A stretch of DNA of 64,000 nt from assembly GCA_930987725.1 (NCBI GenBank), contig CAKNKY010000005.1, positions 29,188 to 93,187 on the forward strand, in the 5' to 3' direction. A program made the translations under genes and the position numbers. This DNA is from an uncultured Anaeromassilibacillus sp. Lineage in GTDB: Bacteria; Bacillota; Clostridia; Oscillospirales; Acutalibacteraceae. This document shows positions 1 to 10,404 of this stretch, piece after piece. The notes below the pieces were generated by a model. It ran no database searches and was not told the DNA's origin. It saw only the letters and a program-made list of their open reading frames with translations. Within the stretch, counting starts at the first letter, position 1. Every line of letters begins with the position of its first letter.

Positions 1-1139
1 GCAACATTGCCCCGGCCCATGTCGAGGGGCTGCTCACTTTCCCCGATCGCTGCCGGATCGTGGCCCTGTGCGATATTTATCCGGAAAAAGCCAAAGCCAT
101 GAAGGAAAAATATAATCTTTCCTGCGAGGTGTTCGACGATCACGAGAAAATGCTGGCCTCCGGCCTCCCCATTGATGTGGTGCACGTGTGCACCCCGCCG
201 TACACCCACGCGGAGATCGCCATCCATGCCATGGACGCCGGAAAGAATGTGCTGGTGGAGAAGCCGATGGCCACCTGCCTGAAGGAATGCGACGCCATGC
301 TGGAAGCCGAGCGCCGAAACGGCGTCACGATGGGATGCATCGCGCAGAACCGGTTCCGGAATTCCATTTCCAAACTGAAAAAGACGCTGGAGAGCGGAAA
401 AGCCGGAAAGCTGCGCGTGGTCCATGTGAATTCCCTGTGGTGGCGCGGCCACTGCTACTACGATCTGTGGTGGAGAGGGCTGTGGGAAAAGGAAGGCGGC
501 GGCTGCACGCTGAACCACGCCGTGCACCACATCGACATGATCAACTGGTTCCAGGGAGAACTTCCTCAAAAGGTAACTTCGGTTCTCTCCAACGTGATGC
601 ACGACAACGCCGAGGTGGAGGACCTTTCCTTCTCTACCCTGCAATACAGGGACGGCTCCGTGGCACAGGTGACGGCGTCAGTTGTCCACCACGGGGAGGA
701 ACAGGGCCTGGTGCTGCAGTGTGAAAAGGCCAAGCTGGCTGCCCCCTGGAGCTGCTACGCCTCCACCAGCAAGGGCAACGGTTTCCCGGAACGCAACGAA
801 TCGCTGGAACAGGAGCTCACAGCCTTTTACGATGCCATTCCCCCTCTGCGCTGCGAGGGGCACACCGGGGAGATCGACAATTACCTGACTGCACTGGAGC
901 ACGGCGAACGCCCCCTCATTACGGGCGAGGACGGCCGCAGGACCATTGAACTCATCACGGCCATCTATAAATCGGGCGCCCTCAGCGAAACGGTGAGCCT
1001 CCCCATCGCGCCGGAGGATGATTTCTACACCTTTGAGGGCCTGCTCTCGCATGTCCCGCACTTCTATGAGAAAACAGCAAGCGTGGAGAATTTTGCCCCG
1101 GACACGATTACCGTGGGCAATTATGAGGAAAAGAAATAA
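1..1139 (+). CDS. Gfo/Idh/MocA family oxidoreductase (5' end outside window)
   Basis: NAD(P)-dependent sugar or cyclitol dehydrogenase of the Gfo/Idh/MocA family; the substrate cannot be told. The frame is open from base 3 and already reads NIAPAHVEGL, the end of the Rossmann glycine loop, so the start codon and a few residues lie upstream. The GTG at 60 is internal. The family motif VEKPMAT (EKP lysine) and the C-terminal sheet-domain HHIDMINWF are present. The stop at 1139 is followed at once by the ribosome site of a second family member, so the two form one operon, probably for catabolism or conversion of one sugar. Confidence 0.93.
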   Translation, partial: NIAPAHVEGLLTFPDRCRIVALCDIYPEKAKAMKEKYNLSCEVFDDHEKMLASGLPIDVVHVCTPPYTHAEIAIHAMDAGKNVLVEKPMATCLKECDAMLEAERRNGVTMGCIAQNRFRNSISKLKKTLESGKAGKLRVVHVNSLWWRGHCYYDLWWRGLWEKEGGGCTLNHAVHHIDMINWFQGELPQKVTSVLSNVMHDNAEVEDLSFSTLQYRDGSVAQVTASVVHHGEEQGLVLQCEKAKLAAPWSCYASTSKGNGFPERNESLEQELTAFYDAIPPLRCEGHTGEIDNYLTALEHGERPLITGEDGRRTIELITAIYKSGALSETVSLPIAPEDDFYTFEGLLSHVPHFYEKTASVENFAPDTITVGNYEEKK

Positions 1140-1152
1140 GGAGGAATGCACG

Positions 1153-2232
1153 ATGGCACAGAAGGACGGCATGACTTACGCAGCCAAGGGAAAGCCGAAT
1201 CCGGTGGTGAAGCCGGGAGAGTTTGTCTTTTCGGTGATCGGGTTGGACCACGGCCACATCTACGGCATGTCCAACGGCCTGCTCGACGCGGGCGCAGCCA
1301 TGAAATGGGTCTATGATCCCGACCCGGCAAAGGTGGAAGCGTTCCGCAAACAATATCCGCAGGCCCAGGCGGCCGCATCGGAGGAGCAGGTGCTCTCGGA
1401 CGCGGAGACGAAGCTTGTGGCCGGCGCGTGCGTCACGAGCGAGCGCGCAGCCCTCGGCATCCGCGTGATGAAAGCCGGGAAGGATTATTTCACCGACAAA
1501 GCGCCCCTCACCACGCTTGAGCAGCTCGCCGACGTGAAGAAGACCATTGCGGAGACAGGCCGCAAATACTTTGTGAATTACAGCGAGCGGCTGCAGGTGG
1601 AATGCGCCGTCTATGCCGGTCAGCTCATCCAGGCCGGGGCCATCGGCCACGTGGTGCAGGTCATCGGCATGGGCCCGCACCGCCTGAGCGCGTCCTCGCG
1701 CCCTGCCTGGTTCTTTGAAAAGGAAAAGTACGGCGGCATCCTGTGCGACATCGGCAGCCATCAGATCGAGCAGTTCCTGTTCTACACCGGCGCCAAAGAC
1801 GCCAAAATTCTGAACGCCAAGATTGCAAACTACAACCACCCCGAATACCCGGAGCTCGACGACTTCGGCGATGCCACGCTTGTGGCGGACAACGGGGCCA
1901 CGGGCTATTTCCGCGTGGATTGGTTCACGCCGGACGGCCTCTCCACATGGGGCGACGGCCGCACCTTCATTCTGGGAACGGAAGGCTACATCGAGCTGCG
2001 CAAATATGTGGACGTTGCCAGAAGCCAGGAGGAAAACAATCTTTACTGGGTGAACAAGGAAGGCGAACACTATGTGAACTGCACCGGCAAAACAGGCTTC
2101 CCGTTCTTCGGCCAGATGATTCTGGACTGCATCAATCGCACGGAGAACGCCATGACGCAGGAGCACACGCTCAAGGCGGCGGAGCTCTGTGTGCGCGCAC
2201 AGATGCAGGCCGTGGATCTTGCCAACCGCTGA
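1153..2232 (+). CDS. Gfo/Idh/MocA family oxidoreductase
   Basis: A 359-residue protein beginning MAQKDGMTYAAKG; the ATG at 1153 follows GGAGGA with good spacing, so the longer frame from 1018 is rejected. The N-terminal Rossmann fold has an atypical loop (VIGLDHGHIYG), and the usual EKP motif is replaced by DKAP. The rest (GGILCDIGSHQIEQFLF, then a substrate-domain sheet) is typical. Paired 13 bases behind the preceding oxidoreductase, it probably acts on the same sugar pathway. The altered loop and DKAP could mean a different cofactor or partner role. Substrate unknown. Confidence 0.9.
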   Translation: MAQKDGMTYAAKGKPNPVVKPGEFVFSVIGLDHGHIYGMSNGLLDAGAAMKWVYDPDPAKVEAFRKQYPQAQAAASEEQVLSDAETKLVAGACVTSERAALGIRVMKAGKDYFTDKAPLTTLEQLADVKKTIAETGRKYFVNYSERLQVECAVYAGQLIQAGAIGHVVQVIGMGPHRLSASSRPAWFFEKEKYGGILCDIGSHQIEQFLFYTGAKDAKILNAKIANYNHPEYPELDDFGDATLVADNGATGYFRVDWFTPDGLSTWGDGRTFILGTEGYIELRKYVDVARSQEENNLYWVNKEGEHYVNCTGKTGFPFFGQMILDCINRTENAMTQEHTLKAAELCVRAQMQAVDLANR

Positions 2233-2673
2233 AGCGCGGCGCAAAAAACGGAAGCAGGAAAAGCACTTTCGCAATCCATCCAGCTGAAAGGACAACAATG
2301 AAGCGGAAAGCAACAGGATCATCGAAACCCTGTTGGGGCTTTCCGGCACATCGGATGGGCACATGGAAGAGGCGCTGTCCTCCATTCCGGTCTTCGCCGA
2401 ACGGAACATGTTCAGCGAATGGGGCGGCAGAGCAGACTGACGACAGGGAGAAATCGGTTCGTGTGACCATCCGTGTCGCTCCCGAGGTCGAGGAAAGCCT
2501 GCAAAGGCAGGCAAAGGAATTGGGTATGTCTGCGTCTCTGCGTACATCGCCTTGCTTGCGGTGTATCATACGACGATTCGTGCGGTGCAGCGGATTGACA
2601 TACGGTTAAGTTAAAAGCCCCGCAGTTCATTTTTTTCGTGCCCGGTTGAGTTGGCATAGTTCCTGAAGCATAA
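2233..2673 (+). pseudogene. Decayed mobile-element-like remnant with ribbon-helix-helix domain
   Basis: No intact gene lies here. Two pieces of protein-like reading frame remain. One, ending at the TGA at 2438-2440, reads IIETLLGLSGTSDGHMEEAL. The next frame (about 2436-2540) reads VRVTIRVAPEVEESLQRQAK followed by ELGMS, a ribbon-helix-helix start like those of MobC/CopG-type proteins. The expected continuation (VSAYIALLAV) is in another frame, so there is a frameshift near 2520-2535 before the stop at about 2609-2611. I infer a broken plasmid or conjugative-element gene. The family match is by motif only. Confidence 0.45.
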
Positions 2674-2713
2674 AAATACCCGGTACCCACAACAGAGTGA
2701 GTACCGGGTATTT
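2674..2713 (-). terminator. Rho-independent terminator, groSL operon
   Basis: A perfect 13-bp inverted repeat (2674-2686 with 2701-2713) with a 14-base loop, about 100 bases past the groL stop. On the minus strand it is followed by a short T-rich tract; the plus side is also T-rich, so it may work both ways. The bases between it and groL (2714-2810) hold nothing else I can recognise. Confidence 0.75.
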
Positions 2714-2810
2714 ATTACCCTATCATGCGCTTTATTCGTGGCGTAAGTTTAGCGTAAATCCGCTTTTCTCCACGCCGGAACCCAGTCATTTCAAGGAGTT
2801 ACAGTATTTA

Positions 2811-4454
<1,644 letters not shown>

Positions 4455-4487
4455 TTACATTTGTAATGTAAAGAAACACAAAAATGA

Positions 4488-4799
<312 letters not shown>

Positions 4800-4820
4800 T
4801 CAGAGTATTTACACTATCAG

Positions 4821-4847
4821 TTAGCACTCTTTGTTCCTGAGTGCTAA
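4821..4847 (-). promoter_or_regulatory. CIRCE operator (HrcA binding site)
   Basis: Exact match to the CIRCE consensus TTAGCACTC-N9-GAGTGCTAA. It starts 4 bases downstream of the groS -10 box and so covers the transcription start, the usual position for HrcA repression. Confidence 0.97.
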
Positions 4848-4851
4848 GACT

Positions 4852-4880
4852 ATTGTAGCGATTCCCCCTGCAAAAATCAA
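4852..4880 (-). promoter_or_regulatory. Sigma-A promoter of groS-groL
   Basis: On the minus strand TTGATT (4875-4880), a 17-base spacer, then TACAAT (4852-4857), immediately upstream of CIRCE. Confidence 0.85.
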
Positions 4881-4917
4881 GGGGTTTTTGAAGAAATTTT
4901 TTGATTTCATAATTTAT

Positions 4918-5829
4918 TTACAAATCGCCCTGCGGCTGCAGAAAGGGAAGCGCGCGCGGCAGGACGGTAAAGGAAACACGGTCTGTTTTCACGCACTCCC
5001 CGTCGAACGTGGCGATCAGCTCCTGCCCGGCGGAAATTTCCATCCTTTTGCCGCGGCGGAAGGTGAGATAAGGCCGGAACGCGGGGTGATCCAGGTGTTC
5101 CCCGCGCTTGTAGGCGCCGAGCATGCGCAGCATCCGCGCCCGGCCGGGAGTGCGGATGAGCACAAAGTCCAGCAGCCCGTCGTCCGGCACGGCGCGCGGC
5201 GCGCCGCGGAACCCGCCGCCGTAATACTGGCCGTTGCCTGCCAGCGCAAAGATAAACCGGCCGGAAAGCGTCTCCTCCCCGTCGATCGCGGCGCGCATCT
5301 CCACCCCCATGGGGCTGAAAAAGCATTTGACAAGTGCGAGCTTGTAGGCCATGGGGCCACTGACGAGCGGCAGCCGCTTGAACTGCACCATGTGGTAGGC
5401 CACCGCGGCGTCCAGGCCGATGGCGCACATGCCGGCCGCAGGGCCGAATTCCGTGCCGATGAGATCCAGCTGCCGCGGCACGGCGCGGAACTGACACGCC
5501 GGCGAGAGAAACAGCTCCCGCCCGCCCAGGCTGCGCACAAGGTCATCCCCGGAGCCGCAGGGGATGAGGCCGAGGGGGACGCCATTCTGCCCCGCGGCCC
5601 CGGCAGCGGCTTCACGGAAGGTGCCGTCTCCCCCGGCGGCGAACACGCGCACCGGTCCTTCTTCCCGGACCAGGCGGCGCATCAGTTCCTCCGCCTGGCC
5701 GGGGTGTTCCGTAGCCACAATCTCAAACGGTTCCCCCTGCGCCTGCCAATAGGATACAAAAGCAGGCAGGACTGCTTCACGCGGGTCCTGCCTGCCGGCT
5801 GCGGGGTTGACAATACACACGGTTTTCAC
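4918..5829 (-). CDS. Diacylglycerol kinase family lipid kinase
   Basis: A 303-residue member of the DagK/YegS/LCB5 fold, which phosphorylates diacylglycerol or a similar lipid at the inner membrane face and so recycles lipid headgroup by-products. The nucleotide-binding motifs are VNPAAG near the start and AAGGDGTFREAAAG (GGDGT). I place the start at the GTG at 5829 because AGGAGGG precedes it; the longer frame to 5862 overlaps the upstream gene and lacks a ribosome site. It is last in a run with the rRNA methyltransferase (29 bases upstream) and the MATE pump. The exact lipid is not shown. Confidence 0.9.
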   Translation of the reverse strand: MKTVCIVNPAAGRQDPREAVLPAFVSYWQAQGEPFEIVATEHPGQAEELMRRLVREEGPVRVFAAGGDGTFREAAAGAAGQNGVPLGLIPCGSGDDLVRSLGGRELFLSPACQFRAVPRQLDLIGTEFGPAAGMCAIGLDAAVAYHMVQFKRLPLVSGPMAYKLALVKCFFSPMGVEMRAAIDGEETLSGRFIFALAGNGQYYGGGFRGAPRAVPDDGLLDFVLIRTPGRARMLRMLGAYKRGEHLDHPAFRPYLTFRRGKRMEISAGQELIATFDGECVKTDRVSFTVLPRALPFLQPQGDL

Positions 5830-5858
5830 GTGTCTTCCCTCCTCGCACCGCGCGGCCC

Positions 5859-6989
5859 TCACCCGCGCGGTGTTTTAAAATACTGGTAAACCTGGCATTT
5901 CATCATGCCGTTGTAAAGCTTGCGCCGCTTGTCCGCACGGCGGCCAAAGCACGATTCAAACGTTTCGTCCGGGCTGATGACGGTGTAGTTCCAGCCGGGA
6001 CGCGCCGGGAACACGCGCCCCATTTCACGGTAGATCTCCTCCGCGGCGCGCAGGTCGAGCAATCGCTCGCCGTAGGGCGGATTGCAGACAACACAGCCCC
6101 GTTCGGTGCGGGGCGCAAACGATGCGACAGGCTTCACCTCCGCCCTGACGCGCGCGCCGACGCCGGCCTTTTTCGCGTTCTCCAGCGTGAGCTCCACGGC
6201 GGCGGGGTCAATGTCGGCGCCGTAGGCTTCAAAGGAAGCGGCGCGGTCCACCTGATCCAGCGCACGCTCCCGCTCACGCTGCCAGCACTTGGCATCCACC
6301 GCACCCCACTTTTCCGCGGCAAACCGGCGGCGCAGGCCGGGCGCAATGCGCAGCGCATACAGCGCACCCTCCACGAGAATGGTGCCGGAGCCGCAGAACG
6401 GATCATAGAGCGCGCCGTCGCTGCGAAGGCGCGCCATGTGCACCATGGAAGCGGCCAGCGTTTCCCGGATGGGCGCTTCCACGGCGTTGCCGCGGTACCC
6501 GCGCTTGTGCAGGCCGGGTCCGCTTGTGTCGAGCAGGATGGATACCTGATCCTTCATCAGCAGGAACTGCACCTGGTGAACGGGGCCCGTCTCCTCGAGC
6601 CAGGAGAGGTGATACCGGCTGCCGAGCCGCTCAACAATCGCCTTTTTCACGATCGACTGGCAGGCCGGCACGCTGGAAAGCCTGGAGCTCAGGCTTCTGC
6701 CCTTCACGGGGAACGCGTCCGCCCTGCCGATCCATTCCTCCCACGGAAGGGCGCGTACGCCCTGAAAGAGTTCCTCAAACGTGAGGGCACGGAAGCTGCC
6801 GAGCTGGATCTGTACACGTTCGCCGTAACGGCACCAGAGATTTGCGCGCGCGAGCAGATCGTCCCCGCCGCGGAACAGCACACGGCCGTTTTGTGGCTGG
6901 ACGTCGCGCGCCTCCATGGCGCGGAGCTCGTCTCCCACAAAGCCTTCCACGCCAAGCAGGCAGGGGATGGACATCTGGTATTCTTTCAT
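5859..6989 (-). CDS. THUMP-domain class I RNA methyltransferase (RlmL/YpsC type)
   Basis: SAM-dependent methyltransferase probably making N2-methylguanine in 23S rRNA. It has 376 residues: an N-terminal ferredoxin-like/THUMP part (to about 160), then a Rossmann methyltransferase with DPFCGSGTILVEGAL (SAM loop) and the catalytic NPPYGER motif, which marks exocyclic-amine methylation. The ATG at 6989 follows AAAGGAG, so the longer frame to 7013 is not used. It sits between the MATE pump (20 bases upstream) and the lipid kinase. The exact target base is inferred from family membership. Confidence 0.92.
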   Translation of the reverse strand: MKEYQMSIPCLLGVEGFVGDELRAMEARDVQPQNGRVLFRGGDDLLARANLWCRYGERVQIQLGSFRALTFEELFQGVRALPWEEWIGRADAFPVKGRSLSSRLSSVPACQSIVKKAIVERLGSRYHLSWLEETGPVHQVQFLLMKDQVSILLDTSGPGLHKRGYRGNAVEAPIRETLAASMVHMARLRSDGALYDPFCGSGTILVEGALYALRIAPGLRRRFAAEKWGAVDAKCWQRERERALDQVDRAASFEAYGADIDPAAVELTLENAKKAGVGARVRAEVKPVASFAPRTERGCVVCNPPYGERLLDLRAAEEIYREMGRVFPARPGWNYTVISPDETFESCFGRRADKRRKLYNGMMKCQVYQYFKTPRG

Positions 6990-7009
6990 GAGATACTCCT
7001 TTCCGTCCC

Positions 7010-8389
7010 TCACAGTGCCCTGGTGGGATCCGGCATGATTTCGCGCTCGCGCAGCAACCGGCCAATCACGAGCAGATAGACGGTGAACGATACGGCCGCG
7101 CAGAACACGTCCGAAACAGGTTCCGCATAAAATGCGCCGGCCGCACCGGCCCAGAGCGGGATCAAAATGGTGAGCATAAAATAGAGCAGCTTGCGCCCCA
7201 GGGAGAGCATAACAGCCAGCTTCGGCACGCCGAGCGCCGTAAATCCATCCACCACCTCATATTGGAGGGCGAGCGGAATCACGCCGAGCGTGAACACGCG
7301 GATGCCCCACACGGAGAGCGAAACCTGCTCCGGATTCTGGGTGAAGATGTTCACAAACACGCCGCCCGCAAACTGACTGACAAGGAACATCACTGTGGTG
7401 AACACAAGGCCCACGCTGAACACCCACACATAGGTGCGCTTGATGCGGTCAATCCGCTTGGCGCCGTAATTGAAGCTGAGGATGGGCTGTGTGCCGCCGG
7501 TGAGGCCGACAAGCGGCATCGTGATGATCTGCATGCAGCTCTGCACAATCGTGGCGCAGGTGACATAGGTATCGCCCATTTCCGCCCCGCCGTACCGCTG
7601 CAGCACGGTATTGAGCACGATGAGAAGGATGCTGTCCGTGGCGGTGATGACAAACGGGGAAAGGCCGTAGAGCAGCACGCGGCGCATGACGCGCCAATCG
7701 TAACCGCCAAAGGAGAGGCGCACATGGATTTTCTTTCCCAACAGCACACAGACGACAAACACGAACCCGGCCGCCTGTGAGAGAACGGTTGCGATGGCCG
7801 CCCCCTTTACGCCCATGTTGAGGACAAAAATAAAGACGGGATCCAGCACAATGTTGAGCACTGCGCCAATAAGCACCGTGGCCATCCCCATGCCGGAAAA
7901 GCCCTGACAAATGATGAACTGATTCAGGCCGACCGATAGAACGGCGAACAGCGACCCGCACACATAGACGGTGAGGTATTCATCCGCATAGGGAAAGGTG
8001 GCCTCGCTGGCGCCGAAGGCCATGAGCATGGGTTCCCGGAACGCCAGCATGATGCCGGTGAGCACCAGAGAAAGGACTGCCAGCATCATGGCGCAGTTGG
8101 CAAGGATTTTCTTTGCGTGCGCCATGTCGCCGGCGCCCATGCTGATCGCCATGAGCGGGCCGCCGCCCACGCCCACAAGCATGGCAAAGGAGGAAATCAG
8201 TGTGACAATGGGGCCGCACACACCCGCTCCGGCCAGCGCGGTATCGCCGATGACGGGGATGTTGCCGATGTACATGCGATCCACAATGCTGTAGAGCACG
8301 TTGACAAGCTGTGCCAGCATGGAGGGAATCGCCAAACGCAGAACAAGACGGCCGATCGGGTCATGTCCCAAATCGTTTGCTCTAGCCAA
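7010..8389 (-). CDS. MATE family efflux transporter
   Basis: A 459-residue integral membrane protein with about 12 hydrophobic segments, typical of Na+- or H+-driven multidrug/toxin exporters. Conserved family parts include PSMLAQLVNVLYSIVDRMYI near the start and NYGAKRIDRIKR between the two halves. The start is a TTG at 8389 preceded by AAAGGATG. It lies 42 bases downstream of the thioesterase gene, so is probably co-transcribed with it. The exported compound cannot be told. Confidence 0.93.
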   Translation of the reverse strand: MARANDLGHDPIGRLVLRLAIPSMLAQLVNVLYSIVDRMYIGNIPVIGDTALAGAGVCGPIVTLISSFAMLVGVGGGPLMAISMGAGDMAHAKKILANCAMMLAVLSLVLTGIMLAFREPMLMAFGASEATFPYADEYLTVYVCGSLFAVLSVGLNQFIICQGFSGMGMATVLIGAVLNIVLDPVFIFVLNMGVKGAAIATVLSQAAGFVFVVCVLLGKKIHVRLSFGGYDWRVMRRVLLYGLSPFVITATDSILLIVLNTVLQRYGGAEMGDTYVTCATIVQSCMQIITMPLVGLTGGTQPILSFNYGAKRIDRIKRTYVWVFSVGLVFTTVMFLVSQFAGGVFVNIFTQNPEQVSLSVWGIRVFTLGVIPLALQYEVVDGFTALGVPKLAVMLSLGRKLLYFMLTILIPLWAGAAGAFYAEPVSDVFCAAVSFTVYLLVIGRLLREREIMPDPTRAL

Positions 8390-8431
8390 TATTCTTCATC
8401 CTTTTTCAGAGTTTTCAAAGAGGCGGCAGCG

Positions 8432-8854
8432 TTACCGCTTTGCCTGTTCCGCAAGAGCGGAGAGAACGGCGTCGTAATCCGGCGCCGCGCGGCGCAGCGA
8501 TACGGGACGCCCGGATTCATTCAAAAAGCAATGCGAGCTCTGCCCGGTGCAGCGCAGTGCGCCTGTCCGGGCATCCTCCACGCGATAGGCGAGCGAGAGC
8601 TTCGCACCTGTGTAGGAAAGCACGGAAACAGTGATGCGTACCGTCTCTCCGAAGCGCGTCATGCCTTTGTATTCACAGGCAACGGAGAGCACCGGGCTGC
8701 TCAGGCCGCGGGCCTCCACCGTCTCAAACGGCATGCCAATCTGCTCCAGAAAATCGACGCGCGCTTCCTCAAACCACCGGATGTAATTGGAATGGTGAAT
8801 GATGCCCATCCGATCCGTTTCGTAATACTGCGCCTTGTGCTCATATGGCTGCAT
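8432..8854 (-). CDS. Acyl-CoA thioesterase, YbgC/4HBT hot-dog fold
   Basis: A 140-residue single hot-dog thioesterase that hydrolyses acyl-CoA esters. The catalytic loop YYETDRMGIIHHSNYIRWFE carries the Asp of the 4HBT active site and the helix that follows it. The ATG at 8854 sits behind AGGAGG; the longer frame runs back through the nagB terminator and is rejected. Substrate chain length is not shown by the sequence. Confidence 0.92.
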   Translation of the reverse strand: MQPYEHKAQYYETDRMGIIHHSNYIRWFEEARVDFLEQIGMPFETVEARGLSSPVLSVACEYKGMTRFGETVRITVSVLSYTGAKLSLAYRVEDARTGALRCTGQSSHCFLNESGRPVSLRRAAPDYDAVLSALAEQAKR

Positions 8855-8872
8855 AAAAAATTCCTCCTGACA

Positions 8873-8902
8873 GAAAAAAGGGGAAGGCGCTCTGCCTTCC
8901 CC
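8873..8902 (-). terminator. Rho-independent terminator after nagB
   Basis: A 9-bp GC-rich stem (8880-8888 with 8894-8902), 5-base loop, followed on the minus strand by a T-run (8873-8879). It separates nagB from the thioesterase gene. Confidence 0.88.
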
Positions 8903-8915
8903 TGCCGTGCCCCAT

Positions 8916-9704
8916 TTATCCCAATCCGGCCGCCTCATTCGGAAAACCGTCTTCAATCATCTCCGGTGCTTTGGCGCGGATCGCTTCCAACGCGTCACGC
9001 TCCGCCACAACCGTCACATTGGGATGCAACTGCAGGATAGAAGCGGGAATCTGCGGCGTGATGGGGCCGAAGAACGAGCGGTAAAGAATCTCCGCCTTAT
9101 CCTCCCCGCTGGCCACCAGTAAAATCCGCTTTGCCGCCATGATGGAGCCGAGCCCCATGGTGATGGCATAGCGCGGCACATCCCCCTCGGATGCGAAAAA
9201 ACGCGCGTTTGCCTCGATGGTGAGCGGATTGAGCGCCACACGATGCGTGGGGGCAATGAAATAGGTATTCGGTTCATTGAACCCGATGTGGCCCGTGTGG
9301 CCAATGCCGAGGAGCTGAATATCCACACCGCCGAGCGAACGAATCAACTCATCATAGCGGCGGCCTTCTTCCCCCGGATCGGCGGCCATCCCGTTCGGGA
9401 TATGCGTATGGTCCGGCCTGATATTGATGTGGCGAAACAGGTTTTCCCGCATGTAATACGCGTAACTCTGGTTGTGCTCCGGCGAAAGGCCGCAGTACTC
9501 ATCGAGATTCACTGAGAATGCACCGGAAAAGTCGATCAACCCCTGCCGGTACCATTCCGTCAGGCAGCGGTAGACGCCGAGCGGAGTAGATCCTGTGGCA
9601 AGGCCCAGCACGCTGCCCCTCTTCAAAATGACTTGCGAAGCAAGCAGGGAGGCCGCCTTCCAGCTCATCTGCCCATAATCGGTCACGCCTATGATCCTCA
9701 TCAC
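8916..9704 (-). CDS. nagB: Glucosamine-6-phosphate deaminase
   Basis: Converts glucosamine-6-phosphate to fructose-6-phosphate and ammonia, the last step of amino-sugar catabolism. It has 262 residues, the normal length. LGLATGSTPLGVYRCL (substrate phosphate loop), the catalytic NLDEYCGL and GIGHTGHIGFNEPN are intact. Start is either the GTG at 9704 or the ATG one codon later; GGAG is 6 or 9 bases away. No nagA lies next to it here. Confidence 0.97.
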   Translation of the reverse strand: MMRIIGVTDYGQMSWKAASLLASQVILKRGSVLGLATGSTPLGVYRCLTEWYRQGLIDFSGAFSVNLDEYCGLSPEHNQSYAYYMRENLFRHINIRPDHTHIPNGMAADPGEEGRRYDELIRSLGGVDIQLLGIGHTGHIGFNEPNTYFIAPTHRVALNPLTIEANARFFASEGDVPRYAITMGLGSIMAAKRILLVASGEDKAEILYRSFFGPITPQIPASILQLHPNVTVVAERDALEAIRAKAPEMIEDGFPNEAAGLG

Positions 9705-9792
9705 GATCCACTCCTTTTTACGTCCAGCCCGCGGACCGGCTCAGCAGAGAAACAGGCGGCATGCTGCCACCTTCCCGCTTTTCTCCTGCACC

Positions 9793-9825
9793 AAACAAAA
9801 GCAGTCACCCGCGAAGGGCAACTGC
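9793..9825 (-). terminator. Rho-independent terminator after the zinc-ribbon gene
   Basis: A 10-bp stem with two G-U pairs (9801-9810 with 9816-9825) and, on the minus strand, TTTTGTTT following. It lies 15 bases past the stop of the zinc-ribbon gene. Confidence 0.8.
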
Positions 9826-9839
9826 CGTGTTTTACGCTT

Positions 9840-10268
9840 TCAATCAGCTTTTTCTTCCGGCGGGGTCTGACTGTCATCCGCCTCAGGTGCGGGAACCTCG
9901 TCCTCCGGATCGTCAAGCTTGTGGCCGCACTTGCTGCAAAAGTTCGCACTCTGCGGGTTTTCGGCTCCGCAGTTCTTGCAGATGGTACGGTTACGCATGG
10001 CAGAAATCTGTTCATTGACGGCATCGAGCTGTTCATACAGATCATCGATGGCAATCACACACTCATTGACCAGATCGGAAGCATCATTCCCGGTTTTCTG
10101 CGCATCGTACACCGTGCGGCCCAGGGATTCATACCTCTTTGAAATTTCCGAATTCAGATCCATCGCACTGAAGCGCAGCTTGGAAAGATCTACGATTTTT
10201 CCGGCCTTTTTTCCCACAACGTTCACAGCCGATTTCGCATTGACAACAACATCCTCAAACAGTCCCAA
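9840..10268 (-). CDS. Zinc-ribbon protein with helical N-terminal region
   Basis: A protein of 142 residues. The first two thirds are helical and charged (a coiled-coil run around residues 35-85). Then comes a four-cysteine zinc ribbon, CKNCGAENPQSANFCSKCGH, and an acidic tail rich in E, D and P. I prefer the TTG at 10268 (GLFEDVVV...), 10 bases after AGGAG; the GTG at 10277 almost touches the ribosome site. Family members are common in Firmicutes and of unknown function. It has its own promoter and terminator, so is probably monocistronic. Confidence 0.85.
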   Translation of the reverse strand: MGLFEDVVVNAKSAVNVVGKKAGKIVDLSKLRFSAMDLNSEISKRYESLGRTVYDAQKTGNDASDLVNECVIAIDDLYEQLDAVNEQISAMRNRTICKNCGAENPQSANFCSKCGHKLDDPEDEVPAPEADDSQTPPEEKAD

Positions 10269-10335
10269 TTGTCTCACGCTCCTTCAAGGATTTGAAACGG
10301 GCTTATGCCGCCTGGGGCGAAGCCTCATTTTTTTC

Positions 10336-10364
10336 ATTATATCATCCAGATGCGGGAATTACAA
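10336..10364 (-). promoter_or_regulatory. Sigma-A promoter of the zinc-ribbon gene
   Basis: Minus-strand TTGTAA (10359-10364), 17-base spacer, perfect TATAAT (10336-10341), about 70 bases upstream of the start codon. Confidence 0.8.
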
Positions 10365-10404
10365 GGGAAACGCGGCAGAATTCCGCCCCGCGCCAAGCCC
10401 CTGC

